64,000 nucleotides of DNA from Oscillibacter sp. GTDB lineage: Bacteria > Bacillota > Clostridia > Oscillospirales > Oscillospiraceae. How positions within the stretch are numbered: position 1 is the first letter of the stretch; each line of letters starts with the position of its first letter. The stretch spans positions 145,524 through 209,523 of the forward strand of contig JAFUNB010000016.1 of assembly GCA_017482345.1 (NCBI GenBank), in the 5' to 3' direction. A program made the position numbers and the translations under genes. Of the stretch, positions 1 through 8,645 are shown one piece after another. A model generated the notes under the pieces. That model was given only the letters and a program-made list of their open reading frames with translations, was not told the origin of the DNA and did no database searches.

Positions 1-725
1 TGCTGGTATCCATTCTGCTGTCCTTCTGGGCGACGCGGCCCGTGGAACGGGCGTGGCGGCAGCAGCGGCAGTTCCTCTCCGACGCCTCCCATGAGCTGAA
101 AACGCCCCTGACTGTCATCCTCTCCAACGCGGAGCTGCTGGACGGCACAGACCTCTCCGACAAGCCCGCCCGCTGGACGGACAACATCCACTCCGAGGCG
201 CTGCAGATGAAAACACTGGTGGAGGAGATGCTGACCCTGGCCCGGGCGGACAACGCCGTATCCTCCGCCGTGATGGCGGAGCTGTCCCTGTCCGACACCG
301 TTCAGGACTGCGCGCTGGCCTTCGAGCCGGTGGCCTTCGAGTCCGGAAAGCTGCTGGAGTACCACATTCAGGAGGGCGTATCCGTCTCCGGCGACGGTGA
401 CAGGCTCCACCGCCTGACCTCCATTCTGCTGGACAACGCCATCAAATACGGTGCCGACGGCGGCACCGTCACCCTGACGCTGCAGAAAACAGACCGTCAG
501 GCGAAACTGGTGGTCTCCAACCCCGGCGATCCCATTCCCCCGGAGCAGCTGAAGCGCCTGTTTGAGCGGTTCTACCGGCTGGACGCCTCCCGGGGCGAGA
601 AGAGCGGCTTTGGTCTGGGCCTGCCCATTGCCCAAACCATTGCCCAGGAGCACAAGGGCGCTTTAAAGGCCGAGAGCGACGCCATCTCCACCCGCTTCAT
701 CTTCACCATGCCGCTGAAAAAATGA
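1..725 (+). CDS. Sensor histidine kinase, C-terminal part (5' end outside window)
   Basis: The open frame runs in from the left edge (codons from base 3), so the sensor half is missing. What remains is the end of a membrane helix (LVSILLSFW), a short linker, the HisKA dimerisation box with the phospho-acceptor His at codon 30 of the visible part (SDASHELKTPLT), and a HATPase_c domain with N-box (LLDNAIKYG), F-box (FERFYR) and G-box (GFGLGLPIA). This is an intact cytoplasmic kinase core of the two-component type. The response regulator is presumably upstream of the window. A strong terminator follows directly. The ligand cannot be inferred. Confidence 0.93.
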   Translation, partial: LVSILLSFWATRPVERAWRQQRQFLSDASHELKTPLTVILSNAELLDGTDLSDKPARWTDNIHSEALQMKTLVEEMLTLARADNAVSSAVMAELSLSDTVQDCALAFEPVAFESGKLLEYHIQEGVSVSGDGDRLHRLTSILLDNAIKYGADGGTVTLTLQKTDRQAKLVVSNPGDPIPPEQLKRLFERFYRLDASRGEKSGFGLGLPIAQTIAQEHKGALKAESDAISTRFIFTMPLKK

Positions 726-731
726 ACGCAC

Positions 732-763
732 AGAGGCTGCCAGACACGGCAGCCTCTTTTTTT
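732..763 (+). terminator. Rho-independent terminator of the histidine kinase
   Basis: Arms AGAGGCTGCC (732-741) and GGCAGCCTCT (748-757) form a 10-bp stem followed by seven T, 7 bp after the kinase stop codon. Confidence 0.9.
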
Positions 764-770
764 GCAAAGG

Positions 771-800
771 AAAGCGCCCCGGCATAAGCCGGGGCGCTCT
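771..800 (-). terminator. Hairpin terminator downstream of the symporter-like gene
   Basis: GCGCCCCGGC (774-783) and GCCGGGGCGC (788-797) form a 10-bp GC stem with loop ATAA. Read on the minus strand it is followed by TTTCCTTT. It lies between two convergent genes. Confidence 0.7.
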
Positions 801-831
801 CCCTTGTGTGTAGTTTTCTTGGAATATCCTA

Positions 832-2025
832 TCAGATGAACTTAGCCAGGAAGCTGGCGATGAACACGGACAGGATGGTAACAGAGGTGAAGCCGGAGAT
901 AACGTAAGCGGTCTGGATGCGGTCCAGAACGGCGTCGCGCTCCTCGGCGGTCTCAGCAGTAGCGTTGGCGATCTCGGTAGCGATCAGCTCGGTGCCGGGA
1001 TAGCCGATCATCTGGCACATAGCGATACCGATGGACAGCTGCTTGCTGTTGACGATCTTCCAAGCGGGAGTGAACAGGAAGACGATGGCGGTGACGACCA
1101 TAACGGCCACGAAGATCACGACGGTGTTCAGACCGATGACGGGCAGCATGGACAGGTCGACCTTAGCCAGGGAGGGGATGATGGTGCACAGGGACAGGAA
1201 GGAGAAGAAGCCGTTGGCCTTGGCGAAGTCGCGCAGGACGTTGGGAGGAACCAGGCCGACGTTGCGGACAACGATACCCAGGACCATGCACCAGATGGAC
1301 ATGTTGACCCAGCCCTGGCACAGGTTGCCCAGGATCTCAGAGATGCACATAACGGCAGCAGCGATGGCCAGGCAGATGAAGGTGGTGTAGTACTTTCTGT
1401 ACTTCTCCCAGAACAGGGTCTTCTTCTCGCCGGCGGTGACAGCAGCCTGCTCGTTGTACCAGCTGTAGTTGGGATCGGCAGCGTGCTTGGCGCGCAGATC
1501 GGCGACCAGATCGTTAGCGACCTTCAGACCGCAGTTGGAAGCGGGCAGAGTGCCGACGAACTTCTGGATGGCGTAAACGAAGGTAGCCAGAGCGGCAGCC
1601 ATGTCGGCGCCCTTGGCCTCGCAGGCCTCGACCATGGTGGTGGTGGCCACGATACCGCCGTTAACGACGGGAGCAGCAGCCAGAGCGGCTTCCATGCCGG
1701 TGATGGGGATCACGATGCAGCAGCCGACGATGGCGGCAGCCATGCCGACGATGGCGCAGACAACGGTACGCCACTCTCTCTTCAGAGAGTTGATGTCGAC
1801 GGAAGTACCCATGTTGAACAGCAGGAAGAACTGGCCCAGCTTAGCCAGAGAAGCGAAGCCGGAGATGTTCATGATGTCGGCGGGATAGATGCCGGTCAGG
1901 AACAGTACCAGGAAGCCCATCATGATGACGAACATGGAGGAGATCTTAGCCTTGGTGATAGCACCAACCAGATCGCCCAGGAAGAAGATTGCCAGAACGG
2001 CAAATACAGCCTGATAAGTAGACAT
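832..2025 (-). CDS. Polytopic membrane protein, putative ESS/GltS-like symporter
   Basis: A 397-residue, almost wholly hydrophobic protein with about ten predicted membrane segments and one hydrophilic insertion near residues 165-215. Two similar-looking glycine-rich stretches, one per half (PVVNGGIVATTTMVEA near 120 and MIGYPGTELIATEIAN near 350), suggest the inverted-repeat re-entrant loops of Na+-coupled carboxylate or glutamate carriers. I infer an ESS-type fold from that layout and not from a firm family match. SD AGGAGG precedes the ATG. It follows two peptidase genes on the same strand, so a substrate that is a peptide or amino-acid derivative is plausible. Highly biased codon use suggests strong expression. 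Confidence 0.6.
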   Translation of the reverse strand: MSTYQAVFAVLAIFFLGDLVGAITKAKISSMFVIMMGFLVLFLTGIYPADIMNISGFASLAKLGQFFLLFNMGTSVDINSLKREWRTVVCAIVGMAAAIVGCCIVIPITGMEAALAAAPVVNGGIVATTTMVEACEAKGADMAAALATFVYAIQKFVGTLPASNCGLKVANDLVADLRAKHAADPNYSWYNEQAAVTAGEKKTLFWEKYRKYYTTFICLAIAAAVMCISEILGNLCQGWVNMSIWCMVLGIVVRNVGLVPPNVLRDFAKANGFFSFLSLCTIIPSLAKVDLSMLPVIGLNTVVIFVAVMVVTAIVFLFTPAWKIVNSKQLSIGIAMCQMIGYPGTELIATEIANATAETAEERDAVLDRIQTAYVISGFTSVTILSVFIASFLAKFI

Positions 2026-2066
2026 AAATGAATTAACCTCCTATAAATTTTCTACACACAGATTTT

Positions 2067-3194
2067 TTATTTAGACTCGCAGCGCTCTGCGTAAGTCTCG
2101 ATGATTTTCTGAGCCAGCTCGCCGGACTTGTAATAGTCCTCCAGGATGAGCTGCTCGTTCTTGGTGTGGTTCTTGGAATAGCCGGTGGCCACACCCACGG
2201 TGAACATGCCCTTGGCGTTGTAGATGTTGGCGTCCATTCCGCCGCCGCCCACTTCGACCTTGCACTCGATGCCCACGGCCTCGCAGGCCTTCTTCACGAC
2301 CACCATGACCTCGTCATCCTCAGGGATGAGGAAGGGCAGGAAGCCCTCGTACTTGGTGATCTTGATCTCAGCGCCGGCGGCCTCCGCCACCTTCTTGCAG
2401 TGATCCTCGAAATAGGCCACATAGTCCAGCAGCTTCTGACGGCTGCGGCTGCGGGTCTCGCCCTGGAACATCGCATAATCGCAAACCACGTTGCGGGCGG
2501 TGGAGCCGGTCTTCAGGATGGGGAAGTTGGCGGTGGACTCAAAATCCAGACGGCCCTGCTTCAGAGTGGAGATCATGTCGCACATGATCTTGGCGGCGTC
2601 GATGCCCTTCTCGGGCTCATTGCCGGCGTGAGCGGGCTTGCCGAAGATCTCCACGTCCAGGTCATAGCGGCCGGGAGCGCCGTTGATGACGCGGCCGGTG
2701 CGGCCGGGGGAGTCAAACATATAGCCGATGCGGCTCTTCAGCATGGAGACGTCCATGCCCTTGGCGCCCCACAGGTTCAGCTCCTCGCCCACGGAGAACA
2801 CGATCTCGATGCGGGGCAGGGGCTTGCCGGTGGCCAGAGCGCCGCGGACGCCCTCCAGAATGGCGCAGACGCCGGAAATGTCGTCAGCGGCCAGGATGGT
2901 GGTGCCGTCGGAATACAGGACGCCGTCCTTCTCCACGGGCTTGATGCCCAGGCCCTCGGGGACGCGGTCCATATGGGAAGAGAGCAGAATGGCGCCGTCC
3001 AGCTCACCCTCGCGGATGCCGATGACGTTGCCGCACTCACCGCCGAACAGATCGCCGGCGTTGTCGCGGCTGACAGTGAAGCCCAGCTCTTCCAGCTTGG
3101 GGATCAGCTTTTCGGCCACGGCGGCTTCCTTACCGGAGGCGGAGTCCGTGGTGACGAGTTCCATAAACTCGCTGTACATGCGTTCCTTGTTCAT
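2067..3194 (-). CDS. M20-family metallopeptidase (PepT-like), copy 1
   Basis: A 375-residue cytoplasmic zinc peptidase. Metal-ligand motifs are SHMDRVP (His74, Asp76), AADDISG (Asp104/105) and the general-base pair GEE (Glu137/138). A dimerisation-type lid follows (FGKPAHAGNEPEKG), then C-terminal GGGMDAN and GYSKNHTKNE. The order and spacing match the peptidase T-like M20 branch that cleaves di/tripeptides or acylated amino acids. I start it at the ATG at 3194, because AAGGAGGG lies 9 nt upstream. An upstream in-frame start would add 10 residues. It is a tandem paralogue of the next gene, with all metal residues at identical positions. The two genes and the symporter-like gene form a likely operon. 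Confidence 0.85.
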   Translation of the reverse strand: MNKERMYSEFMELVTTDSASGKEAAVAEKLIPKLEELGFTVSRDNAGDLFGGECGNVIGIREGELDGAILLSSHMDRVPEGLGIKPVEKDGVLYSDGTTILAADDISGVCAILEGVRGALATGKPLPRIEIVFSVGEELNLWGAKGMDVSMLKSRIGYMFDSPGRTGRVINGAPGRYDLDVEIFGKPAHAGNEPEKGIDAAKIMCDMISTLKQGRLDFESTANFPILKTGSTARNVVCDYAMFQGETRSRSRQKLLDYVAYFEDHCKKVAEAAGAEIKITKYEGFLPFLIPEDDEVMVVVKKACEAVGIECKVEVGGGGMDANIYNAKGMFTVGVATGYSKNHTKNEQLILEDYYKSGELAQKIIETYAERCESK

Positions 3195-3243
3195 TGGTTG
3201 GGCCCTCCTTATACTCTTAATCATATATTGGAAGTTGATTTGC

Positions 3244-4368
3244 TTACTTGTCGGAGCAGCGCTTGGCGTAGGCGTAGATCATCTGCGCCGCCAGCTCGCC
3301 GGACTTGTAGAAGTCCTCCAGCACCAGCTGCTCGGTGGTGGTGTGGTTGCCGGTATAGCCGGTGGCCACGCCGATGGTCTTCATGCCCTGGGCATTGAAG
3401 ATGTTGGCGTCCATGCCGCCTCCGCCCACCTGGGCGAAGTAGGGGATGCCGGCGGCCTCGCAGGCCTCCTTGGCGATGACCATGACCTCTTCCTCCTCGC
3501 CCATGTAGAAGGGGAGGAAGTTGGCAAAGGCGTCAATGGAGATCTCCGCGCCGGCGGCCTCGGCCACACGGGTGCAGTGCTCCTTGAAATATACCATATA
3601 ATCTTCCAGCTTCTGCAGGTTGCGGCTGCGGGCCTCGCCCCGGAAGGAGGCGAAATCGCACACCACATTGCGGGCGGTGGAGCCGGTGGACAGAATGGGG
3701 AAGTTGGCGGTGGACTCAAAATCGATGCGGCCCTGCTTCAGGGTGGACAGCATATCGCACATGATCTTGGCGGCGTCGATGCCCTTTTCCGGCTCGTTGC
3801 CGGCGTGGGCGGGACGGCCCTTGATCTCCACGGTAATATCATACAGGCCGGGAGCACCGTTATTCATGCGGCCGGTGGGGCCGGGGGAATCGAAGGCGTA
3901 GCCCAGCTTGGACTGGATGAGGGACATGTCCAGGAACTTGGAGCCGAACACGGTTTCCTCGGCGGTGGTGAACACCACTTCCAGGCGGGGCAGGGGCTTG
4001 CCGGAAGCAACCGCCTGACGCAGACCCTCCAGAATGGCGCAGACGCCGGAAATGTCGTCGGCCGCCAGAATGGTGGTGCCGTCGGAACGGAGGACGCCGT
4101 CGGTCTCCACAGGCTTGATGCCGAAGCCGTTGGGGACGCGGTCCATGTGGGAGCTGAAGAACAGCGCGCCGTCCAGCTCACCTTCGCGGATGCCGATGAC
4201 GTTGCCGCAGTCGCCGCCGTAGTGTTCGCCGGCGTTGTCGCGGATAACGGTGAAGCCGATGTCGGCCAGCTTGGCAGCCAGCTTATCCGCCACGGCGGAT
4301 TCCTGGCCGGAGATGGCGTCGGTGGTGACCAGCTCGACAAATTCATTGTACATACGCTCGTTTTTCAC
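3244..4368 (-). CDS. M20-family metallopeptidase (PepT-like), copy 2
   Basis: A 374-residue paralogue of the downstream neighbour, colinear throughout. Conserved ligands are His74, Asp76, Asp104/105 and Glu137/138 (TAEETVFG in place of SVGEELNLWG), the lid KGRPAHAGNEPEKG, and C-terminal GGGMDAN and GYTGNHTTTE. The start is a GTG at 4368 preceded by AAGGAGGG at 7 nt; longer in-frame starts lack a ribosome site. Changes around the general-base Glu and the C-terminal binding loop suggest the copies differ in substrate. It is the first gene of the minus-strand operon and diverges from the regulator at 4522. Confidence 0.85.
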   Translation of the reverse strand: MKNERMYNEFVELVTTDAISGQESAVADKLAAKLADIGFTVIRDNAGEHYGGDCGNVIGIREGELDGALFFSSHMDRVPNGFGIKPVETDGVLRSDGTTILAADDISGVCAILEGLRQAVASGKPLPRLEVVFTTAEETVFGSKFLDMSLIQSKLGYAFDSPGPTGRMNNGAPGLYDITVEIKGRPAHAGNEPEKGIDAAKIMCDMLSTLKQGRIDFESTANFPILSTGSTARNVVCDFASFRGEARSRNLQKLEDYMVYFKEHCTRVAEAAGAEISIDAFANFLPFYMGEEEEVMVIAKEACEAAGIPYFAQVGGGGMDANIFNAQGMKTIGVATGYTGNHTTTEQLVLEDFYKSGELAAQMIYAYAKRCSDK

Positions 4369-4439
4369 TGCTTTGCCCTCCTTGGATCCTCTTTGTAATA
4401 TCAAGAGATTCTCTGCCACTTTACTCATTAAAATATCAC

Positions 4440-4468
4440 TTGCTTCTCGTCCTTAATAGGTGTAAAAT
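4440..4468 (+). promoter_or_regulatory. Sigma-70 type promoter of the divergent regulator gene
   Basis: TTGCTT (4440-4445), 17-bp spacer, TAAAAT (4463-4468). It lies in the 153-bp divergent intergenic region between the peptidase operon and the regulator, the natural place for an operator. I saw no clear palindrome there. Confidence 0.55.
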
Positions 4469-4521
4469 AATGTCCGAAATAGTTTTTTGTGTCTTTAATC
4501 GTCGAAAGGAAGATTTTTACT

Positions 4522-5844
4522 ATGAAAATTGGTGTGATTGGCCCGGAAGTCACGGTAAATGTTGTCCGAAAAGTGGCCGAAAAGGACCTTCCGGACATCC
4601 AGTTTGTGTACCGCTGCTCCGAATTTTTTGAGCAGTCCGCCGATTCTGCCGCCCTTTTGCAGGAAGATACGGACGTGGACGCCATTTTGTTCACCGGCCC
4701 CACCAACTACGCCTACGCCCGAAAGCGTCTGGTGCCCACGGTGCCCTGGAGCCATCTGCCCCATAACCGCACCAGCGCCCTGCAGGCCTTCCTGGAGGCC
4801 ACCAGCATCTACGGCAGCGATCTGAAGTCCATCAGCGTGGACCGCTACGACTCCCAGCTGATGCGCAACGTGCTGGAGAGCGGCGGCATCCACGATACGA
4901 CCATCATCCGCGCCCCCTTCGATTTTGAGGAGCCGGGCTTTGAGAAAAAGCTGCAGGATTTCCACCGGGACTGCTATCTGCAGGGAAAGGTCTCCGTCTG
5001 CTTCACCAGTATGGAGCACATCTACGAGCCGCTGCGGGCGGAGGGCATCCCCTGCATCCGCATCTACCCCTCCGAGGAAGTGGTCCACGAGCAGGTGTAT
5101 CATCTGCAGATCCTGGACATCTCCGCCAAGGAAAACCAGGGCAAGCACGCCATCATCGGTATCAAATTCGACTACATTTTCGACGATATTCAGGATCTTG
5201 CCATCCGCGAGTGGGAAAAAGTGCAGTATCAGAACGAGTTCAAGGAGCGGGTATACGCCGCCGCCCAGCGGATGGAGGCCGCCGTGTTCAACGAGGGCTT
5301 CGACCACTATTTCATCACCACCTCCCGCAGCATGCTGATGAACAGCTTCCTGAAAAACGGCGAGCACAGCCGCTTCCTGCAGCTGACCCGCCGCTCGCCC
5401 GCCTATAAGGTGTGGATGGGCATTGGCATCGGCACCACCATGCTGGAGGCCAAGAGCCGGGCCGCCATGGCGCTGAACCACTCCCGGGCGGACCAGACCG
5501 GCGGCTTCTATCTGGTGGAAAACGAGAGCCAGACCATCGAGGCGCTGCCGGTGGAGGAGGTGGTCCCCCTGGACCAGACCTTCGCCTTCTTCGCCAAAAA
5601 GGTGCAGATCAGCACCGACACGCTGGAGAAGATCCAGCGGGTGCTGCAGCAGTACGGTGACACCATCACCTCCGAGGAGCTGGCGGAGCATCTGGGCATC
5701 ACGTCCCGCTCCGTCAACCGCATCATCTCCCGTCTGGAGGAGCAAGGATGCGTCACCATCGTGGGCAAGCGCTCCACAGGCAAGGGCCGTCCCGCCCGTG
5801 TCATGAAGATTACCCTGCCGGAGGCCCTCACCCCGGAGGTATAA
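4522..5844 (+). CDS. Transcriptional regulator with CitB/DcuR-like C-terminal HTH
   Basis: A 440-residue cytoplasmic protein. The N-terminal ~170 residues look like an alpha/beta sensor fold (starts MKIGVIGPE; VDAILFTGPTNYAYA). The middle (about 235-350) ends in GIGIGTTMLEAKSRAAMAL plus a TGG turn, reminiscent of a degenerate GGDEF-like domain. Residues about 370-430 form a winged helix (SEELAEHLGITSRSVNRIIS) with a GKGRPARVMKI end typical of CitB/DcuR effector domains. It has no receiver domain, so it probably senses a ligand directly. The start at 4522 follows AAAGGAAG. It is divergent from the peptidase/symporter operon and the likely regulator of it. A strong terminator follows. Confidence 0.7.
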   Translation: MKIGVIGPEVTVNVVRKVAEKDLPDIQFVYRCSEFFEQSADSAALLQEDTDVDAILFTGPTNYAYARKRLVPTVPWSHLPHNRTSALQAFLEATSIYGSDLKSISVDRYDSQLMRNVLESGGIHDTTIIRAPFDFEEPGFEKKLQDFHRDCYLQGKVSVCFTSMEHIYEPLRAEGIPCIRIYPSEEVVHEQVYHLQILDISAKENQGKHAIIGIKFDYIFDDIQDLAIREWEKVQYQNEFKERVYAAAQRMEAAVFNEGFDHYFITTSRSMLMNSFLKNGEHSRFLQLTRRSPAYKVWMGIGIGTTMLEAKSRAAMALNHSRADQTGGFYLVENESQTIEALPVEEVVPLDQTFAFFAKKVQISTDTLEKIQRVLQQYGDTITSEELAEHLGITSRSVNRIISRLEEQGCVTIVGKRSTGKGRPARVMKITLPEALTPEV

Positions 5845-5850
5845 GGCGCA

Positions 5851-5881
5851 AAAAAGCGGCGACCGAAGTCGCCGCTTTTTT
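5851..5881 (+). terminator. Bidirectional terminator after the regulator
   Basis: AAAAAGCGGCGAC (5851-5863), loop CGAA, GTCGCCGCTTTTT (5868-5880). A near copy with loop TTCG lies at 6101-6128. Confidence 0.9.
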
Positions 5882-6100
5882 GCAGTCGAAAGCATTTTAT
5901 ATCAACGCAACGCCTCCATGTATTCAGGGGGAGCTCGAGGGGGCAACGCCCGCCTCGAATTGGATCAAATGCCCCGAAATCCCTTGCGCAGCAAGGGTTG
6001 AGGTGAGCAAAGCGAAAACTTTTGCGCGAAACATCGCGCGAAAGTAACGGCATTGTTTCAGCTTGTCGAAAAAGGTCGCTCAGCCTTTTTCGATAAGCTG
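5882..6100. other. Structured non-coding stretch between convergent genes
   Basis: No plausible gene. It holds an internal palindrome CCCTTGCGCAGCAAGGG (near 5983-6000), a second pair TTTTGCGCGA/TCGCGCGAAA (near 6020-6043), and a long hairpin whose 20-bp arms at 6056-6075 and 6084-6103 differ at one position. It is bounded on both sides by almost identical terminator hairpins. Confidence 0.7.
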
Positions 6101-6128
6101 AAAGCGGCGACTTCGGTCGCCGCTTTTT
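6101..6128 (-). terminator. Terminator hairpin at the 3' end of the MATE gene
   Basis: GCGGCGAC (6104-6111), loop TTCG, GTCGCCGC (6116-6123), flanked by AAA and TTTTT. It sits just beyond the stop of the minus-strand MATE gene. The T-run is on the plus strand, so it may mainly block read-through from the left. Confidence 0.65.
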
Positions 6129-6129
6129 C

Positions 6130-7527
6130 TTATGCCGTTTTGTCCCGGTTCAGCCGCCGGTGCAGCAGCATCAGCGCGAACGCCGCGCCGCAGGCCTCGC
6201 CCACGGGCAGTGCCGCCGCGAGACCGCCGGCGCCCAGCAAGCCATCCAGCAGGTACATGAAGGGGATATAGAATACCAGCTCCCGCACCACGGCGTGAAG
6301 AATGGTGCCCTTTCCGTCGCCCATGGCCTGCATGCAGTAGGAGGTGTGGTAATTCAAAAACTGCACGGGAGAGGCCAGAGAGCGGATCCGCAGGAACAGC
6401 ACCGCGTAGCCCAGCGTCTGCAGCGCCGTGTCCGCGTTTTCCGAGGACGTGCTCAGGAAGAGGCCCGTCAGCGGAGAGGCCAGCAGCTGAAACAGGACGA
6501 TGCTGACGCCGGCCACCGCCAGACCGTACCATCTGGCCGTGCGGATGGTCTCCCTCATCCGCTCCCGGTTTCCGGAGGAGTAGTTATAGGCCACGATGGG
6601 CAGCATTCCCTGGCAGACGCCCAGATTGATGGCGTTGGGCACCCGCTCCACCTTCATGACGATGCCCATGCCCGCCAGCACCAGATCGCTGTGGGCCGAG
6701 GCCAGCACATTCAGGAAAATATTCGCCACATCGAAGAGGCCCGTCAGAACGGCGGAGGGAACGCCCACCGCCAGCAGGCTCTTCAGGTTGCGCCGTCCGA
6801 TGCGCCGGGCGTCCGAAAACCGCAGGCTCAGGGCGGAGGTCTTTGACGCGCCGCGGAAGGCGTGCAACAGATAGCAGCAGGCAAACACGTTGGACAGCAG
6901 CGTGGCCAGCGCCGCGCCGAACACCTCAAAGCCCGGCGGCAGCAGCACGAACATGAACAGTGGATCCAGGATCATGTTCAGCACGCCGCCGCTGCTCAGT
7001 CCCACGCTGGCCTGGCGGGCACAGCCCACGTTCCGCAGCAGATGGGCCATGGAGGCGGAGAGGATGCTGGGCAGGCCGCCGATGACGATCACCAGCAGGG
7101 CGTATTCCCGGGCATAGCCGATGGTGGCACTTGACGCGCCGAACAGATACAGCACCGGATCCAGAAACAGACCCAGAAACAGGGAGTACGTCAGCGCGAT
7201 GGCCGCCGCGCCGTAAAAGCTGAAGGCGCTGACGCATCGGGCCTCGTCGTCCCTGCGGGCGCCCATCAGCCGGGCCACCAGACTGCCGCCGCCGATGCCG
7301 AACAGGTTGGAAAAGGCCACGCTCATCAGCACCAGCGTCAGCGTCAGTGTCGTCGCCGCCATCATATAGGAGTTGCCGGTGCGCCCGATGAAAAACGCGT
7401 CCACCATGTTGTAGACCAGATTGATCAGCTGGCTGATGATGGTGGGCACGGCCATGGACGCCAGCGCCCGGGGAACGGGAGTGTTCTCAAACAGCTCCCG
7501 CTTGTCATTTTGGTTGGTTGCCGCCAT
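6130..7527 (-). CDS. MATE-family efflux transporter
   Basis: A 465-residue, twelve-helix cation-coupled exporter of the MATE fold. It opens with the typical FENTPVPRALASMAVPTIISQLINLVYNMVD element and shows two homologous halves, the second starting near NLKSLLAVGVPSA. I start it at the ATG at 7527, which gives the usual length. A TTG 33 codons upstream is open but unlikely. The ribosome site is weak. It stands alone, convergent with the regulator. The substrate (drug or metabolite) is unknown. Confidence 0.88.
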   Translation of the reverse strand: MAATNQNDKRELFENTPVPRALASMAVPTIISQLINLVYNMVDAFFIGRTGNSYMMAATTLTLTLVLMSVAFSNLFGIGGGSLVARLMGARRDDEARCVSAFSFYGAAAIALTYSLFLGLFLDPVLYLFGASSATIGYAREYALLVIVIGGLPSILSASMAHLLRNVGCARQASVGLSSGGVLNMILDPLFMFVLLPPGFEVFGAALATLLSNVFACCYLLHAFRGASKTSALSLRFSDARRIGRRNLKSLLAVGVPSAVLTGLFDVANIFLNVLASAHSDLVLAGMGIVMKVERVPNAINLGVCQGMLPIVAYNYSSGNRERMRETIRTARWYGLAVAGVSIVLFQLLASPLTGLFLSTSSENADTALQTLGYAVLFLRIRSLASPVQFLNYHTSYCMQAMGDGKGTILHAVVRELVFYIPFMYLLDGLLGAGGLAAALPVGEACGAAFALMLLHRRLNRDKTA

Positions 7528-7624
7528 GCTTGTTCGCCACGCTTTCGCAGAAAAATCTCTCAGAATTATTTTATTGTACGCCTGCCGATTTTCCGTTGCA
7601 AGACGGTCCGGGCGAAAATTGCGC

Positions 7625-7654
7625 AAAAAAGAGGACCGCCAATACGGTCCTCTC
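7625..7654 (-). terminator. Terminator of the thioesterase gene
   Basis: AGAGGACCG and CGGTCCTCT pair around loop CCAATA. On the minus strand they are followed by TTTTTT. Confidence 0.88.
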
Positions 7655-7658
7655 AGCT

Positions 7659-8081
7659 TTATTTCTTCACTTTCGCGTCCATAACCGCCTTGTCCACACA
7701 GAAGAAGGTGAACTCGCCGGTGGCGATGAGCTTGCCGTCCTCGCTGGTGATGTCCACCGCCGTCAGCACCGTGGAGCGGCCCCGGTGACGGACGGTTCCC
7801 GTGGCGTACACCACGCCCTCCGCCTGATTGCGCAGGAAGTGCATGGCGCTGGTCTGAGTGACGTAGGTGCGGCCATCCGTGTGGGCGGCGGTGCCGGTGG
7901 CCTGGTCCGCCAGCGTATAGATGGCGCCGCCGTGGAGCATGCCGAAGGGGTTTTTGTTCTCCTCCCGGATCTCCACCCGGAACACGGCCCGGTCCGGCTC
8001 CATCTCCACCAGCTCGATCTGATTATATTTGGCAAAGCCATTGTAAATGGACTTTTTCAGCCCCTTGTCCTGCAGGTCCAT
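7659..8081 (-). CDS. PaaI-family hotdog thioesterase
   Basis: A 140-residue single-domain hotdog protein. The family signature NPFGMLHGGAIYTLADQATG (residues about 43-62) carries the active-site loop HGG and the catalytic Asp on the central helix. It probably hydrolyses acyl-CoA thioesters in the cytoplasm. SD AAGGAG precedes the ATG. It is a single gene with its own terminator, divergent from the metal-resistance operon. The acyl substrate cannot be predicted. Confidence 0.87.
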   Translation of the reverse strand: MDLQDKGLKKSIYNGFAKYNQIELVEMEPDRAVFRVEIREENKNPFGMLHGGAIYTLADQATGTAAHTDGRTYVTQTSAMHFLRNQAEGVVYATGTVRHRGRSTVLTAVDITSEDGKLIATGEFTFFCVDKAVMDAKVKK

Positions 8082-8169
8082 GGTGATTCTCCTTACCCGG
8101 TATTTGCCCTAGTGTACCACGGTTTCCCCCGGTTTTCCACAGTCCGGCGAAAATATTTCAGCCGGGGGA

Positions 8170-8218
8170 TTGACAAATACCGTCACCGCATTATAATGAA
8201 CATATGAACAATCGTTCA
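8170..8218 (+). promoter_or_regulatory. Consensus promoter with overlapping ArsR operator
   Basis: TTGACA (8170-8175), 16-bp spacer, TATAAT (8192-8197): both hexamers perfect. Immediately downstream, across the expected start site, lies TGAAC-AATC-GTTCA (8205-8218), an inverted repeat of the ArsR/SmtB operator type, with an extra TGAAC-like half site at 8197-8201. A bound repressor would block initiation until metal releases it. Confidence 0.85.
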
Positions 8219-8245
8219 AGTATTCATTTTTCAGGGAGGGATTCC

Positions 8246-8608
8246 ATGGAGGACCGCTACAACGTGGAATGTTGCGACTATATCCATATCCACGAGGGCA
8301 TCGTGGAGCGGGTGCGCCATCAGATGCCGGGGGAGGACACCCTGTACGATCTGGCGGAATTGTTCCGTATTTTCGGAGATTCCACCCGAATTCGCATCCT
8401 TTATGTGCTATTTGAGGAGGAGATGTGCGTGTGCGACATCGCCCAGCTGCTGGGCATGACCCAGTCCGCCATCTCCCACCAGCTGCGGGCGCTGAAAAAC
8501 GTGCGGCTGGTGAAGGCCCGCCGGGAGGGCAAGACCATTTTCTACTCTCTGGCCGACGACCATGTGAAAACCATCCTCGGTCAGGGCATCGATCACGTCT
8601 GCGAGTAA
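8246..8608 (+). CDS. ArsR/SmtB-family metal-responsive repressor
   Basis: A 120-residue winged-helix dimer. It carries two possible metal sites: the alpha-3 box EMCVCD (CadC/ArsR type, plus Cys pair CC near residue 9) and a complete alpha-5 motif Asp-X-His-X10-His-X2-Glu at the C-terminus (DDHV...DHVCE), as in SmtB/CzrA. Recognition helix TQSAISHQLRAL. The ATG at 8246 follows AGGGAGGG; an upstream in-frame start lies inside the operator. It is the first gene of an operon with a metallochaperone-like protein and a P1B ATPase. Zn/Cd/Pb sensing is inferred from the ligands and the ATPase. Confidence 0.9.
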   Translation: MEDRYNVECCDYIHIHEGIVERVRHQMPGEDTLYDLAELFRIFGDSTRIRILYVLFEEEMCVCDIAQLLGMTQSAISHQLRALKNVRLVKARREGKTIFYSLADDHVKTILGQGIDHVCE

Positions 8609-8645
8609 GATTTCCACACCTATTAAAATTCAGGAGGAGTATCGT

